The notes under the pieces are model-generated. The model had not been told where the DNA came from. It did no database searches and saw only the letters and a list, made by a program, of their open reading frames with translations. Shown here in pieces: positions 26,053-34,380 of a stretch of 64,000 nt of DNA. Source of the stretch: Spirosoma luteum DSM 19990 (GTDB lineage: Bacteria; Bacteroidota; Bacteroidia; Cytophagales; Spirosomataceae); NCBI RefSeq assembly GCF_000374065.1, contig NZ_KB893255.1, positions 57,868 through 121,867 of the forward strand, written 5' to 3'. Both the position numbers and the translations under genes were made by a program. The stretch's first letter is position 1, and every line of letters starts with the position of its first letter.

Positions 26053-26085
26053 ATAGCCCTTCGCCTAAATCGAAGGGCTATTTTT
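26053..26085 (+). terminator. Terminator of the nusB-coaE operon
   Basis: An 11-bp perfect stem (26053-26063 with 26071-26081) followed by TTTT. It lies about 100 nt after the coaE stop. Confidence 0.85.
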
Positions 26086-26195
26086 GCGTGGTGGATCTGT
26101 CCATTACAAACAATTGGCAACTCATATGTCTTACTATTAGGTTAGGTATCAGCATCATAACGCACAAGCCATCAACCCTTTAAACACCTATTTCC

Positions 26196-27017
26196 ATGTC
26201 AGTAAACTTGTTGGATTCAACTAAAAATTACCTCACCGATGATGTTGTAAGTCAGGTTAGTACGATGCTTGGCGAAGACCAGGATAACACGCAAAAAGCC
26301 TTCGGCGGAGCACTACCTATACTTATGAGTGGCATCATACAAAAATCGGCTGAGCCGGGTGGTAACGGGTTAATTATGGACATGATTGGTCAGGCAACCA
26401 CTCCCGACTACACAGCGGGGGATATTACGGAGCCAGTTAGGGGACTGTCTGGCAATCTGGACACCATACTGGCGGATGACCTGCAAGCAGAACGAATGCG
26501 CTCAATGGGTGCAGGTATGGTTCATAGTCTGTTTGGCGATAGAACCAGTGCCATTACTGCGGGTTTATCTGCGTACAGTGGCATTAGCCAAACGTCGGCC
26601 TCCTCGCTGATGAGTGTTGCCGGGCCGGTGCTGTTTAATGTACTGGGTAAAGAAATGGCCAATGGAGATACGGGCGTTTCGGGACTAAATGGGCTACTCA
26701 TGAGTCAGGCAGACAGCGTACAGGAGGCACTCCCATTGGGTCTTAGTTCGTTGACTGGCTTCCTGCCCGGATTAGGGACTTTGGCTGCACTGGACAGTAT
26801 ACCAGACATCCCAACAGCAACGCCGGCGGACCCGTTTTCTCCACCCGTTCCAGTAGCGGAGCTCGTTTCACCCGCCACAGTGCCTGAACCGGTGGTACCG
26901 TCGACAGTAGATACAATGCCCGCTACCAATGTGCCGCCCGCTGAATCCGTTACCCCCGTAACGTTTCCTACGTATATCAGCAATGAGGATACGTCAGCGG
27001 CCCCCGGCAACAGGTAG
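26196..27017 (+). CDS. DUF937 domain protein with a Pro/Val-rich tail
   Basis: A 273-residue protein. Residues 1-205 form the all-helical DUF937 domain (LLDSTKNYLTDDVVSQVSTMLGE, then KAFGGALPILMSGI). Residues 205-273 are low complexity, rich in Pro, Val and Thr. Many Bacteroidetes relatives continue into an OmpA domain, which is missing here. There is no signal peptide. The function is unknown. The stop codon is enclosed by the hairpin at 26999-27047. Confidence 0.85.
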   Translation: MSVNLLDSTKNYLTDDVVSQVSTMLGEDQDNTQKAFGGALPILMSGIIQKSAEPGGNGLIMDMIGQATTPDYTAGDITEPVRGLSGNLDTILADDLQAERMRSMGAGMVHSLFGDRTSAITAGLSAYSGISQTSASSLMSVAGPVLFNVLGKEMANGDTGVSGLNGLLMSQADSVQEALPLGLSSLTGFLPGLGTLAALDSIPDIPTATPADPFSPPVPVAELVSPATVPEPVVPSTVDTMPATNVPPAESVTPVTFPTYISNEDTSAAPGNR

Positions 27018-27047
27018 CGTCCCTGGTTACTCCTGTTACCGGGGGCC
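26999..27047 (+). terminator. Stem-loop overlapping the DUF937 stop codon
   Basis: Sixteen-base GC-rich arms (26999-27014 and 27032-27047) pair with one G-U. The TAG at 27015-27017 is the first part of the loop. No T-run follows. Confidence 0.65.
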
Positions 27048-27161
27048 ATTGTCCTGTTTCTCTTACTCCGTTCCTGACATTAAGATGGGGCTACCAGGAA
27101 AAGCAGCCGCCGACACTGTCAACACAGCCGCGAATAATATAGGCGACACTACGGTAAGTAA

Positions 27162-27212
27162 GTTTATGGTTGGCTGACGCGTGAAGTGCTTAGGCGTCAG
27201 CCAGCCATAAAC
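27162..27212 (-). terminator. Stem-loop after the nucleotidyltransferase gene
   Basis: Nineteen-base arms (27162-27180 and 27194-27212) pair with one G-U around a 13-nt loop, 8 nt past the stop of the minus-strand gene. Confidence 0.65.
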
Positions 27213-27220
27213 CGTAAACC

Positions 27221-28141
27221 CTACTCCCACAACCTAGCCGGGTACTTACCCTCGTCGTGCAGATGTTTGAGCGCGGCCTGTACGGTTGGCTTATCGTCCG
27301 GGTAGGTCACCCCAAACCATTCGGAACTACTGCGAAAAACTTTACAGCGTCCCGTTTGGGTCTGGATGAGATTGCTCATGACCGTGGGAATGTAGAATTC
27401 CGCTTTTGGCGCGTTGATATTCGCCATTGCGTAGCTCTCGAATTGATGTTGTACCAACGGGAAAACGCTGGGTTTGAATCCCCAGAAATTCATCGAAACG
27501 GGCGTATTGGGCGCAAGTGGGGTAAACTCGTCCCCCTCTTCAAAGATAATCTGCCGGTCGGCGGGCGCCATTTCCTTTTCGTAAATTTTGGTGCGTTCGA
27601 TTACCGTTATCAGGTTTCCGTTGGCATCCACGTCGCACACGCCCCGCGACACCGACCCGTTTTCCGACAGTGTGTTTTTCACTTCGTACCCTACCATCGC
27701 GTGTAGTTGGTCGTCGGTGTTGGTTTTCAGAAAATTGCTGATTAATTCGAACGCTTCCAGCCCGTAAAAGTCGTCGGCGTTAATGACCGCGAACGGCGTA
27801 TCAGTATGATCTTTGGCGCAGAGCATAGCATGGCCTGTTCCCCAAGGCTTCGTGCGCCTTACCTGACCCACTATCTCCGGCACGTACGAGTCGAGTGCCT
27901 GGATGGCATAGTCGACATCCAGTTTCCCGGCCAGTTTCTCGTCAAAGACCTCTTTAAAATCAGCCCGAAGTTCTTCCCGGATAATGAACACGACCTTGCC
28001 GAACCCGGCCCGAATAGCATCAAAAAGGGAGTAATCGATAATGGTTTCACCGTTTGGCCCAAACTGGTCGAGCTGTTTAACACCACCGTAGCGACTGCCC
28101 ATACCGGCCGCCAGGATTAAAAGAGTTGGTTGCATAGTCAA
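27221..28141 (-). CDS. Sugar-phosphate nucleotidyltransferase
   Basis: About 305 residues with the NTP-transferase signature near the N-terminus (LLILAAGMGSRYGG and KQLDQFGPNGETI) and the metal-binding INADDFYG. It resembles NDP-sugar pyrophosphorylases, which make an activated sugar from a sugar phosphate and an NTP; the sugar and base are not clear. ATGs at 28141 and 28135 are both possible; the second (MQPTLLILAAG) fits the family better. A -7 box lies about 100 nt upstream. Confidence 0.85.
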   Translation of the reverse strand: MTMQPTLLILAAGMGSRYGGVKQLDQFGPNGETIIDYSLFDAIRAGFGKVVFIIREELRADFKEVFDEKLAGKLDVDYAIQALDSYVPEIVGQVRRTKPWGTGHAMLCAKDHTDTPFAVINADDFYGLEAFELISNFLKTNTDDQLHAMVGYEVKNTLSENGSVSRGVCDVDANGNLITVIERTKIYEKEMAPADRQIIFEEGDEFTPLAPNTPVSMNFWGFKPSVFPLVQHQFESYAMANINAPKAEFYIPTVMSNLIQTQTGRCKVFRSSSEWFGVTYPDDKPTVQAALKHLHDEGKYPARLWE

Positions 28142-28215
28142 ATGTTTCTGTAATCAGTTGTCAACTCCGGCCAATATTGGCAGAGACGCATTCTTTTGCA
28201 ATGTTGTGCAGCAAA

Positions 28216-28240
28216 CGTTGCCCGGCAAGCGTTGCCCGGC
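28216..28240. repeat. Short direct repeat in the nucleotidyltransferase leader
   Basis: CGTTGCCCGGC occurs twice (28216-28226 and 28230-28240), 3 nt apart, directly downstream of the minus-strand -7 box, so near the predicted mRNA 5' end. Confidence 0.6.
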
Positions 28241-28248
28241 CAAAATTA
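28241..28248 (-). promoter_or_regulatory. -7 box for the nucleotidyltransferase gene
   Basis: TAATTTTG on the minus strand, an exact TAnnTTTG match. It implies a leader of about 90-100 nt. Confidence 0.5.
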
Positions 28249-28404
28249 GGAAAAAGGGCTGGCCTGTGCCATTTAAACTTTACAGGCAGCTTCTCCACCT
28301 GCAGGAACCACAAATAATAAAAAATCTTCTAAACAAGATACTATTTTCTACAGTTTGCGTTATAATTGTGTGTTAAACAATAGTTGTCTTAACAAATAAA
28401 TAGC

Positions 28405-29595
28405 ATGCCATTTTACCACACCCTCGGTCAGATTCCTCCCAAACGGCATACGCAGTTCCCCCGCCCGGTGAACGCTTCGGGTGAAACCAGTCGGGAATCA
28501 GAAGGCCCGTTTTATTACGAGCAGTTATTCGGCACCATCGGCTTCGATGGGATGTCGTCACTGCTGTACCACGTTCACCGGCCAACGATGGTGCGCGAAG
28601 TACAGGAAAGCGTAGACATGACCCCCAAACTGGCCGTTCAGAAAAACATGATGGCCCGGAAGTTAATCGGATTCGATGTACCGCCCGCCGATGATTTTAT
28701 CGAAAGCCGGGTACCTTTACTAGTCAACAACGACCTTATTTTTGGGCTGGCTGCACCCCGCCAGTCATTGACGGCGTATTTCTACAAAAATGCGGATGCC
28801 GATGAACTGCTGTTCGTGCATCGGGGGTCGGGTAAACTACGGACGCTGTTTGGGACTATTCCCTTTCAGTACGGCGATTACCTGATCATCCCGCGCGGGA
28901 TTATTTACCAGATTGCCTTCGACACTGCCGACAATAAATTATTGTACGTCGAGTCGCGTACGCCCATTTACACACCCAAACGGTACCGCAATCATTTTGG
29001 GCAGATGCTCGAACACGCCCCCTTTTGCGAGCGGGACATCATTCGGCCAAACGCGCTGGAAACGCACGACGAAACCGGGGATTTTCTGATGAAAATTAAA
29101 AAGCAGGGGTCGCTGCATTCACTGGTATACGCATCGCATCCGTTCGATGTGGTAGGCTGGGATGGGTACAATTACCCGTATGGGTTTTCGATTTTCAACT
29201 TTGAACCCATTACGGGGCGCGTTCACCAACCGCCCCCGGTTCATCAAACGTTTCAGACCGATTCGTTTGTGGTTTGCTCGTTCGTCCCGCGTTTATACGA
29301 CTACCACCCGCAGGCCATTCCGGCACCTTACAACCACTCGAACATCGACTCCGACGAAGTTATCTATTACGTCGATGGCGATTTTATGAGCCGGAACGAC
29401 ATCAAACAGGGGCACATTACCCTGCATCCCGGTGGTATTCCACACGGCCCCGCACCCGGTGCCATGGAACGAAGCATCGGCAAAAAAGAAACCCAGGAAT
29501 ACGCCGTAATGGTCGACACCTTCCGCCCGCTCATGCTGACGGAACAGGCAATGGCCATTGACGATGGGGTATACTATAAATCATGGATAGCGTAG
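28405..29595 (+). CDS. hmgA: Homogentisate 1,2-dioxygenase
   Basis: The 396-residue cupin enzyme opens the ring of homogentisate to maleylacetoacetate with O2 and Fe(II). It begins MPFYHTLGQIPPKRHTQF, typical of the family. The metal region has NHSNIDSDEVIYYVDG, then HITLHPGGIPHGP with further His ligands. It is shorter than the roughly 440-residue proteobacterial and human enzymes and belongs to the compact bacterial branch. First gene of the tyrosine cluster. Its TAG is part of the inverted repeat at 29592. Confidence 0.93.
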   Translation: MPFYHTLGQIPPKRHTQFPRPVNASGETSRESEGPFYYEQLFGTIGFDGMSSLLYHVHRPTMVREVQESVDMTPKLAVQKNMMARKLIGFDVPPADDFIESRVPLLVNNDLIFGLAAPRQSLTAYFYKNADADELLFVHRGSGKLRTLFGTIPFQYGDYLIIPRGIIYQIAFDTADNKLLYVESRTPIYTPKRYRNHFGQMLEHAPFCERDIIRPNALETHDETGDFLMKIKKQGSLHSLVYASHPFDVVGWDGYNYPYGFSIFNFEPITGRVHQPPPVHQTFQTDSFVVCSFVPRLYDYHPQAIPAPYNHSNIDSDEVIYYVDGDFMSRNDIKQGHITLHPGGIPHGPAPGAMERSIGKKETQEYAVMVDTFRPLMLTEQAMAIDDGVYYKSWIA

Positions 29596-29687
29596 CGACG
29601 CGATACCTCGTGTCTCTCCACACCGGACGATTTTTCCCAGGCTTGGAATGGCTGACGCACAGAAGACGCGAGGTATCGCGTCGCTAC
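29592..29687. repeat. GTAGCGACGCGATACCTCG inverted repeat between hmgA and hppD
   Basis: Arms of 24 nt (29592-29615 and 29664-29687) pair with one mismatch over 48 nt. The hmgA stop codon is formed by the left end. It is related to the repeat at 30836-30910 (GTAG-GACGC ends). Confidence 0.8.
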
Positions 29688-29706
29688 AAACCAAACATCA
29701 ACAATC

Positions 29707-30831
29707 ATGGAAGCACTCGAATTAGTAAAATCAGAAACGGGTCAGGATTTCCTGCCCCTGAACGGCACAGATTACATTGAATTATACGTAGGTAACGCCC
29801 GCCAGTCGGCCCATTATTTTCAAACAGCGTTTGGCTTCCAGCCTGTCGCCCACGCGGGACTGGCAACCGGCTTGCGCGACCGTGAATCGTACGTGGTACA
29901 GCAGGGCAAAATCCGGCTGGTGCTGACCTCACCCCTGCACGGCGACACCGAAATTGGGAACCACCTTGACCAGCACGGCGACGGCGTTCGGGTAGTGGCC
30001 CTGTGGGTAGATGATGCCCGGCGGGCATTTGACGAAACCGTTAGCCGGGGAGCCAACCCGTACATGCACCCCACCCGGGAGCAGGACGACCACGGCTACG
30101 TAGTTCGATCAGGGATTCATACCTATGGCGATACGGTTCATGTATTTGTGGAACGGACTGAGTATTCAGGCGTTTTCCTGCCCGGCTACGAGCCCTGGAC
30201 ACCCATGTATCAACCCACCGATGCCGGGCTGAAATACGTAGACCATATGGTGGGCAATGTGGGCTGGCACGAAATGAATGAGTGGATGACGTTCTACCAC
30301 GATGTAATGGGATTCCAGCAACTCGTATCGTTCGATGACAAAGACATTTCGACCGATTACACGGCCCTGATGAGTAAGGTGATGACCAATGGCAACGGGC
30401 GCGTGAAGTTCCCCATCAACGAACCCGCCGAAGGTAAAAAGAAGTCGCAGATTGAAGAGTACTTGGATTTTTACGGTGGTCCCGGTATTCAGCACATTGC
30501 TGTTGCCACGGATAACATTGTGGAAACCGTTCTGGCCCTCCGCGACCGGGGCGTTGAGTTCCTGACCGTGCCGGATGTCTATTACGATAATCTGGCCGAC
30601 CGCATTGGCCCCATTGACGAGGAAATTGCCACCCTGCGCCCACTCGGTATTCTGGCCGACCGCGACGAGGAAGGGTATTTACTCCAGATTTTCACGAAAC
30701 CGATTTGCCCGCGTCCCACGCTGTTTTTTGAAATCATCCAGCGCAAAGGCGCCAAATCTTTCGGCAAGGGAAACTTCAAGGCCTTATTTGAAGCCATCGA
30801 ACGCGAACAGGCCCTGCGGGGAACATTATAA
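29707..30831 (+). CDS. hppD: 4-Hydroxyphenylpyruvate dioxygenase
   Basis: The 374-residue enzyme converts 4-hydroxyphenylpyruvate to homogentisate. Two VOC domains are visible. The C-terminal one carries the Fe ligands: His in YVDHMVGNVG, His in GIQHIAVATDNI, and Glu in LFFEIIQRKGAKSFGKGNF, the canonical C-terminal signature. Length is normal. It lies between hmgA and phhA, separated on both sides by inverted repeats. Confidence 0.97.
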   Translation: MEALELVKSETGQDFLPLNGTDYIELYVGNARQSAHYFQTAFGFQPVAHAGLATGLRDRESYVVQQGKIRLVLTSPLHGDTEIGNHLDQHGDGVRVVALWVDDARRAFDETVSRGANPYMHPTREQDDHGYVVRSGIHTYGDTVHVFVERTEYSGVFLPGYEPWTPMYQPTDAGLKYVDHMVGNVGWHEMNEWMTFYHDVMGFQQLVSFDDKDISTDYTALMSKVMTNGNGRVKFPINEPAEGKKKSQIEEYLDFYGGPGIQHIAVATDNIVETVLALRDRGVEFLTVPDVYYDNLADRIGPIDEEIATLRPLGILADRDEEGYLLQIFTKPICPRPTLFFEIIQRKGAKSFGKGNFKALFEAIEREQALRGTL

Positions 30832-30835
30832 ACTT

Positions 30836-30910
30836 GTAGAGACGCATAATTGCGTCTCCTGACCGGATGGCTTTTGCTGTCGCATATGAGACGCATACTT
30901 GCGTCTCTAC
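30836..30910. repeat. Paired GTAGAGACGCA repeat between hppD and phhA
   Basis: Two 23-nt near-palindromes, 30836-30858 and 30888-30910, are inverted copies of each other. They share GTAGAGACGCA and TGCGTCTC and differ only in the central 4 nt. This is a four-armed structure that can fold as two small hairpins or one long one. It ends 5 nt before the phhA ATG. Confidence 0.85.
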
Positions 30911-30915
30911 GAAAA

Positions 30916-31662
30916 ATGACTCAACAATACGAAAAATACACCGAAGACGAACAGGCCGTCTGGAAACTACTGTTCGACCGGCAAATGGAGCGTTTGCCGG
31001 GGCGGGCCAGTCAGGCATACATGGATGGGATTGTGGCCACGGGGTTTCCCAATAGTCACATTCCCAACTTCGAGCGCGACCTCAACCCGCGTTTGCTGCC
31101 CATAACGGGGTGGCGCGTGGTGGCCGTACCGGGGTTGATTGGCAACCGGGAATTCTTTGAGCTGATGGCCGACCGGCAGTTTCCGGCCACGACCTGGCTG
31201 CGTACCCGCGACCAGCTGGATTACCTGCCCGAGCCGGATATGTTTCACGACACCTTCGGCCACGTGCCGGTGCTGACGAACCAGCATTTCTGCGGTTTCC
31301 TGGCCGCACTGAGCCGTATTGCCCTGCGCTTTGTGGAGCATGAGGAAGCCATTGACATGATTTCCCGGCTATACTGGTACACCGTTGAGTTCGGGCTGAT
31401 ACAAGAGAATGCGGCCCTCGGAGCGGAAGGGCTGCGCATTTATGGGGGCGGCATTTTATCCTCGCCCGGAGAAACCGTTTACAGTCTGGAAAGCGATATT
31501 CCCAGACGGCTCCCGTATGATGTAGCTACGCTTTTAAGAACACCGTACATCATCGACCATTTTCAGGAGCAGTACTTCGTTATCGAGTCGTACGAACAAC
31601 TGTTTCATTCCGTCCCCGAAATTGAAGCGACGCTGGAGCGGTTTCTGGTCATTAGTCAGTAG
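30916..31662 (+). CDS. phhA: Phenylalanine 4-monooxygenase
   Basis: The 248-residue pterin-dependent enzyme hydroxylates phenylalanine to tyrosine. The iron ligands are H111 and H116 in MFHDTFGHVPVL and E158 in YWYTVEFG. It is monodomain, as in other bacterial PhhA proteins. I chose ATG 30916 (MTQQYEKYTEDEQ); the in-frame ATG at 30850 lies in the repeat and gives an unrelated N-terminus. Third gene of the Phe/Tyr cluster. No pterin-recycling gene (phhB) is nearby. Confidence 0.96.
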   Translation: MTQQYEKYTEDEQAVWKLLFDRQMERLPGRASQAYMDGIVATGFPNSHIPNFERDLNPRLLPITGWRVVAVPGLIGNREFFELMADRQFPATTWLRTRDQLDYLPEPDMFHDTFGHVPVLTNQHFCGFLAALSRIALRFVEHEEAIDMISRLYWYTVEFGLIQENAALGAEGLRIYGGGILSSPGETVYSLESDIPRRLPYDVATLLRTPYIIDHFQEQYFVIESYEQLFHSVPEIEATLERFLVISQ

Positions 31663-31753
31663 TTTCGCGTCATTAGCTCCGCTGCTCCGTCGTTTGTTGA
31701 AAAAGTGACTATTGATGACGCGTAGCAAATGATAATGAATGATCTATTTTACT

Positions 31754-32191
31754 ATGACGCACCCATCTGATTCGCGGGCTTACTTCTTTAAGATTGACAC
31801 CACCATCAAGAAAATCAGGAATGCCCTCCAGAAGCAGTTCAACGAGGCTGGCTTTGAGCTGACCGTCGACCAATGGGTAATTATAGACCATCTTTACCGC
31901 AATCCCGGCATTAGTCAGAATACCATTGCGGAGATGACGACCAAAGATGCCCCTACCGTAACGCGCATCATCGACTTACTAAGTCAGAAAGGCCTAACCG
32001 AACGCCAAATGGCCGACACCGACCGGCGTAAGTTTCTGGTTTTTCTGACCGAAGCCGGTGAAGCCAAATACCGGGAAGTGTTGCCCGTTGTGTCGGCCAT
32101 GCGACGCAAAGGCTGGGGTAATCTGAGCGATGACGACTATCAGCACTTTATCCGGATTATGGACTCTATTTATACCAACGTGAGTGAATAA
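31754..32191 (+). CDS. MarR family transcriptional regulator
   Basis: The 145-residue protein has the MarR winged helix: a long first helix (TTIKKIRNALQKQFNEAGFEL), LTVDQWVIIDHL, the HTH ISQNTIAEMTTKDAPTVTRI, and the wing DTDRRKFLVFLTEAG with the conserved D-x-R-R pattern. It lies between phhA and fahA, so it probably senses an aromatic intermediate and represses the cluster (inference). An in-frame ATG at 31739 would add 5 residues. Confidence 0.92.
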   Translation: MTHPSDSRAYFFKIDTTIKKIRNALQKQFNEAGFELTVDQWVIIDHLYRNPGISQNTIAEMTTKDAPTVTRIIDLLSQKGLTERQMADTDRRKFLVFLTEAGEAKYREVLPVVSAMRRKGWGNLSDDDYQHFIRIMDSIYTNVSE

Positions 32192-32223
32192 CCGGGTCGC
32201 CAAAACACCCGTTCCCCTCCCTT

Positions 32224-33402
32224 ATGTACGGAATTTTCAGTTACGACAATGCTAATCCCCAAGTAGGTTTCAAATACCGGGACCGCATACTTGACCTCGA
32301 AAAGGTCCGTTTGTTGGGACATTTTGGGTCAATACCCATTGATGAACACGTTTTCCTGAAGCCGGTATTGAACGATTTTATCCGTCTCGGTCAGGCAATT
32401 CATCAAACCATCGGGCAGCGTATCAATGCATTATTAGCGAACGATGCCATTGCGCTGGCCGATATCCAGGAGCAGGTTTTTGTACCCGAGTCGAAAGCGC
32501 AGATGCATCTGCCGGTCAGTGTTGGTGACTATACTGATTTTTACGCGGGTATTCATCACGCCGAAAATGTTGGGCGTATTTTCCGTCCCGACGGCCCTCC
32601 CCTCCCCCCTAATTACAAACACATGCCCGTGGCGTATCATGGCCGGGCATCGTCCATCGTTGTGTCGGGAACGCCCATCCGCCGACCAACCGGCCAGTTT
32701 ATGGAGGAGAACGGTAAAAACCCCGTACTGTGTCCGACGCGGGCACTGGATTTCGAACTGGAACTGGGGTTGATTATTGGCAAACAGTCAGCTTTTGGAG
32801 AGCCTGTTCCGGTGGAGGATGCGGAGGATTATATATTTGGCGTTGCGGTATTCAACGACTGGTCGGCGCGGGATATTCAGCGGTGGGAGTACCAGCCACT
32901 CGGGCCGTTTCTGGGAAAAAACTTCGGCTCTACTCTATCCGCCTGGGTATTGCCTTTCTACGAACTGGAACCCGTTCGCATAGCAGGGCCAGTACAGGAG
33001 CCAGCACCCCTCCCCTACCTTCAGATACATAAGCCGGGTCATTTTGACATTGACCTGGAAGTTTGGCTGCAACCGGCCGATGGTGAGGCTATTTGCATTT
33101 GCCGGACCAACGCCCGGAATCTATACTGGAATTTTGCCCAGATGATTGCCCATCATACCGTTGGGGGATGCAACCTGAACGTTGGCGATGTGCTGGCCAC
33201 CGGCACTATTTCGGGCACCCTGCCCAATTCGTGTGGTTCGCTGCTGGAACTGACCTGGAACGGCGAACGCGCCATAGCGTTGAGTGATACCGGTATGCGG
33301 ACCTTTTTGGCCGATGGTGATACGGTAACGTTACGGGCATTTGTTCAAAAAGACGGAAATAGCCTTGAACTTGGGCCCGCAACCGGCCTTATTTACTCAT
33401 GA
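32224..33402 (+). CDS. fahA: Fumarylacetoacetase
   Basis: The 392-residue enzyme hydrolyses fumarylacetoacetate to fumarate and acetoacetate. The N-terminal SH3-like domain is followed by the catalytic domain with DFYAGIHHAENVGRIF, YHGRASSIVVSG, LDFELELGLIIG (metal Glu residues) and VFNDWSARDIQRWEYQPLG. It is slightly shorter than the roughly 420-residue eukaryotic enzyme. Its TGA overlaps the ATG of the next gene by 4 nt. Confidence 0.96.
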   Translation: MYGIFSYDNANPQVGFKYRDRILDLEKVRLLGHFGSIPIDEHVFLKPVLNDFIRLGQAIHQTIGQRINALLANDAIALADIQEQVFVPESKAQMHLPVSVGDYTDFYAGIHHAENVGRIFRPDGPPLPPNYKHMPVAYHGRASSIVVSGTPIRRPTGQFMEENGKNPVLCPTRALDFELELGLIIGKQSAFGEPVPVEDAEDYIFGVAVFNDWSARDIQRWEYQPLGPFLGKNFGSTLSAWVLPFYELEPVRIAGPVQEPAPLPYLQIHKPGHFDIDLEVWLQPADGEAICICRTNARNLYWNFAQMIAHHTVGGCNLNVGDVLATGTISGTLPNSCGSLLELTWNGERAIALSDTGMRTFLADGDTVTLRAFVQKDGNSLELGPATGLIYS

Positions 33403-34286
33403 AAACAGTTAACCCAACCGATTTACAACCCGCCGATTTTTACCGGTACATGATCGGCTCGATAGGCCCGCGCCCCATTGCTTTTGCCAGTACGATAGAT
33501 GCCAGCGGACAGGTCAATCTGAGTCCGTTCAGTTTCTTCAACGTGTTTGGCTACAACCCGCCCACCCTGGTTTTTGCCCCGACCATTAACCGGCATGGCC
33601 AGAAGAAACACACATTGCTCAACGTGGAAGAAGTGGGCGAAGTCGTGATCAATAGTGTAAACTACGCAATGGTCGAACAGATGTCGCTGACCAGTGCCGA
33701 ATTTGACCGGGGTGTCAATGAGTTTGAGAAAGCGGGCTTTACGGCTGTCCCATCAACAACGATTCGTCCGCCCCGCGTGGCCGAATCGCCCGCTGCCTAT
33801 GAGTGCATTGTGAAGCAGGTTATACCTACCGGAAACGATTCGCCGGGTTCCAGCCACCTCATTATCTGCGAAGTAGTGATGGCGCATTTCCACGACGCCA
33901 TTTTCAATGAAACCGGCGTTATTGATCCCCACAAGATTGACCTCGTTAGCCGTATGGGGGGAGATTGGTATTGCCGGGCGCAGGGTAGTGCGTTGTTTGA
34001 AGTAGCCCGCCCAAAAACCGGGATTGGCGTCGATCAGATGCCGGCAGCTATTTGCAGCAGTGCTATCTTATCGGGCAATGATCTGGGGAAATTAGGCAGC
34101 GTTGCCAGCTTACCAACGGCCGATGACGTAAAGGCGTTTGGGAAATCGGGCGTTCTGGATGCGTTGTTCGATGAAGCCCGGAACGGCTGTCAGTATCTAC
34201 CCGATTTATTACACCTCCGGGCAAAGCAACTCCTGGCCGAGAACAACGTACAGGACGCCTGGCTAACGCTGATGCAGGGAGCCTAA
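33399..34286 (+). CDS. Flavin reductase-like (FMN-binding split barrel) protein
   Basis: A 295-residue protein. The N-terminal 200 residues match the flavin reductase-like domain: MIGSIGPRPIAFASTIDASG, NLSPFSFFNVFGYNPPTLVF and the middle block PPRVAESPAAYECIVKQ. The C-terminal 90 residues are extra. It overlaps fahA by ATGA and so is translationally coupled to it. Its position in the cluster suggests a role in the same pathway, but which step is unknown. Confidence 0.88.
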   Translation: MKTVNPTDLQPADFYRYMIGSIGPRPIAFASTIDASGQVNLSPFSFFNVFGYNPPTLVFAPTINRHGQKKHTLLNVEEVGEVVINSVNYAMVEQMSLTSAEFDRGVNEFEKAGFTAVPSTTIRPPRVAESPAAYECIVKQVIPTGNDSPGSSHLIICEVVMAHFHDAIFNETGVIDPHKIDLVSRMGGDWYCRAQGSALFEVARPKTGIGVDQMPAAICSSAILSGNDLGKLGSVASLPTADDVKAFGKSGVLDALFDEARNGCQYLPDLLHLRAKQLLAENNVQDAWLTLMQGA

Positions 34287-34380
34287 ACAACTACTTGTCA
34301 CTCATACGGATGCGTACTTTTTTACGGGCCATTAGAAGCAGGCTATCGCTTACTTTTATCGAATCAACTGCATCCCCATC

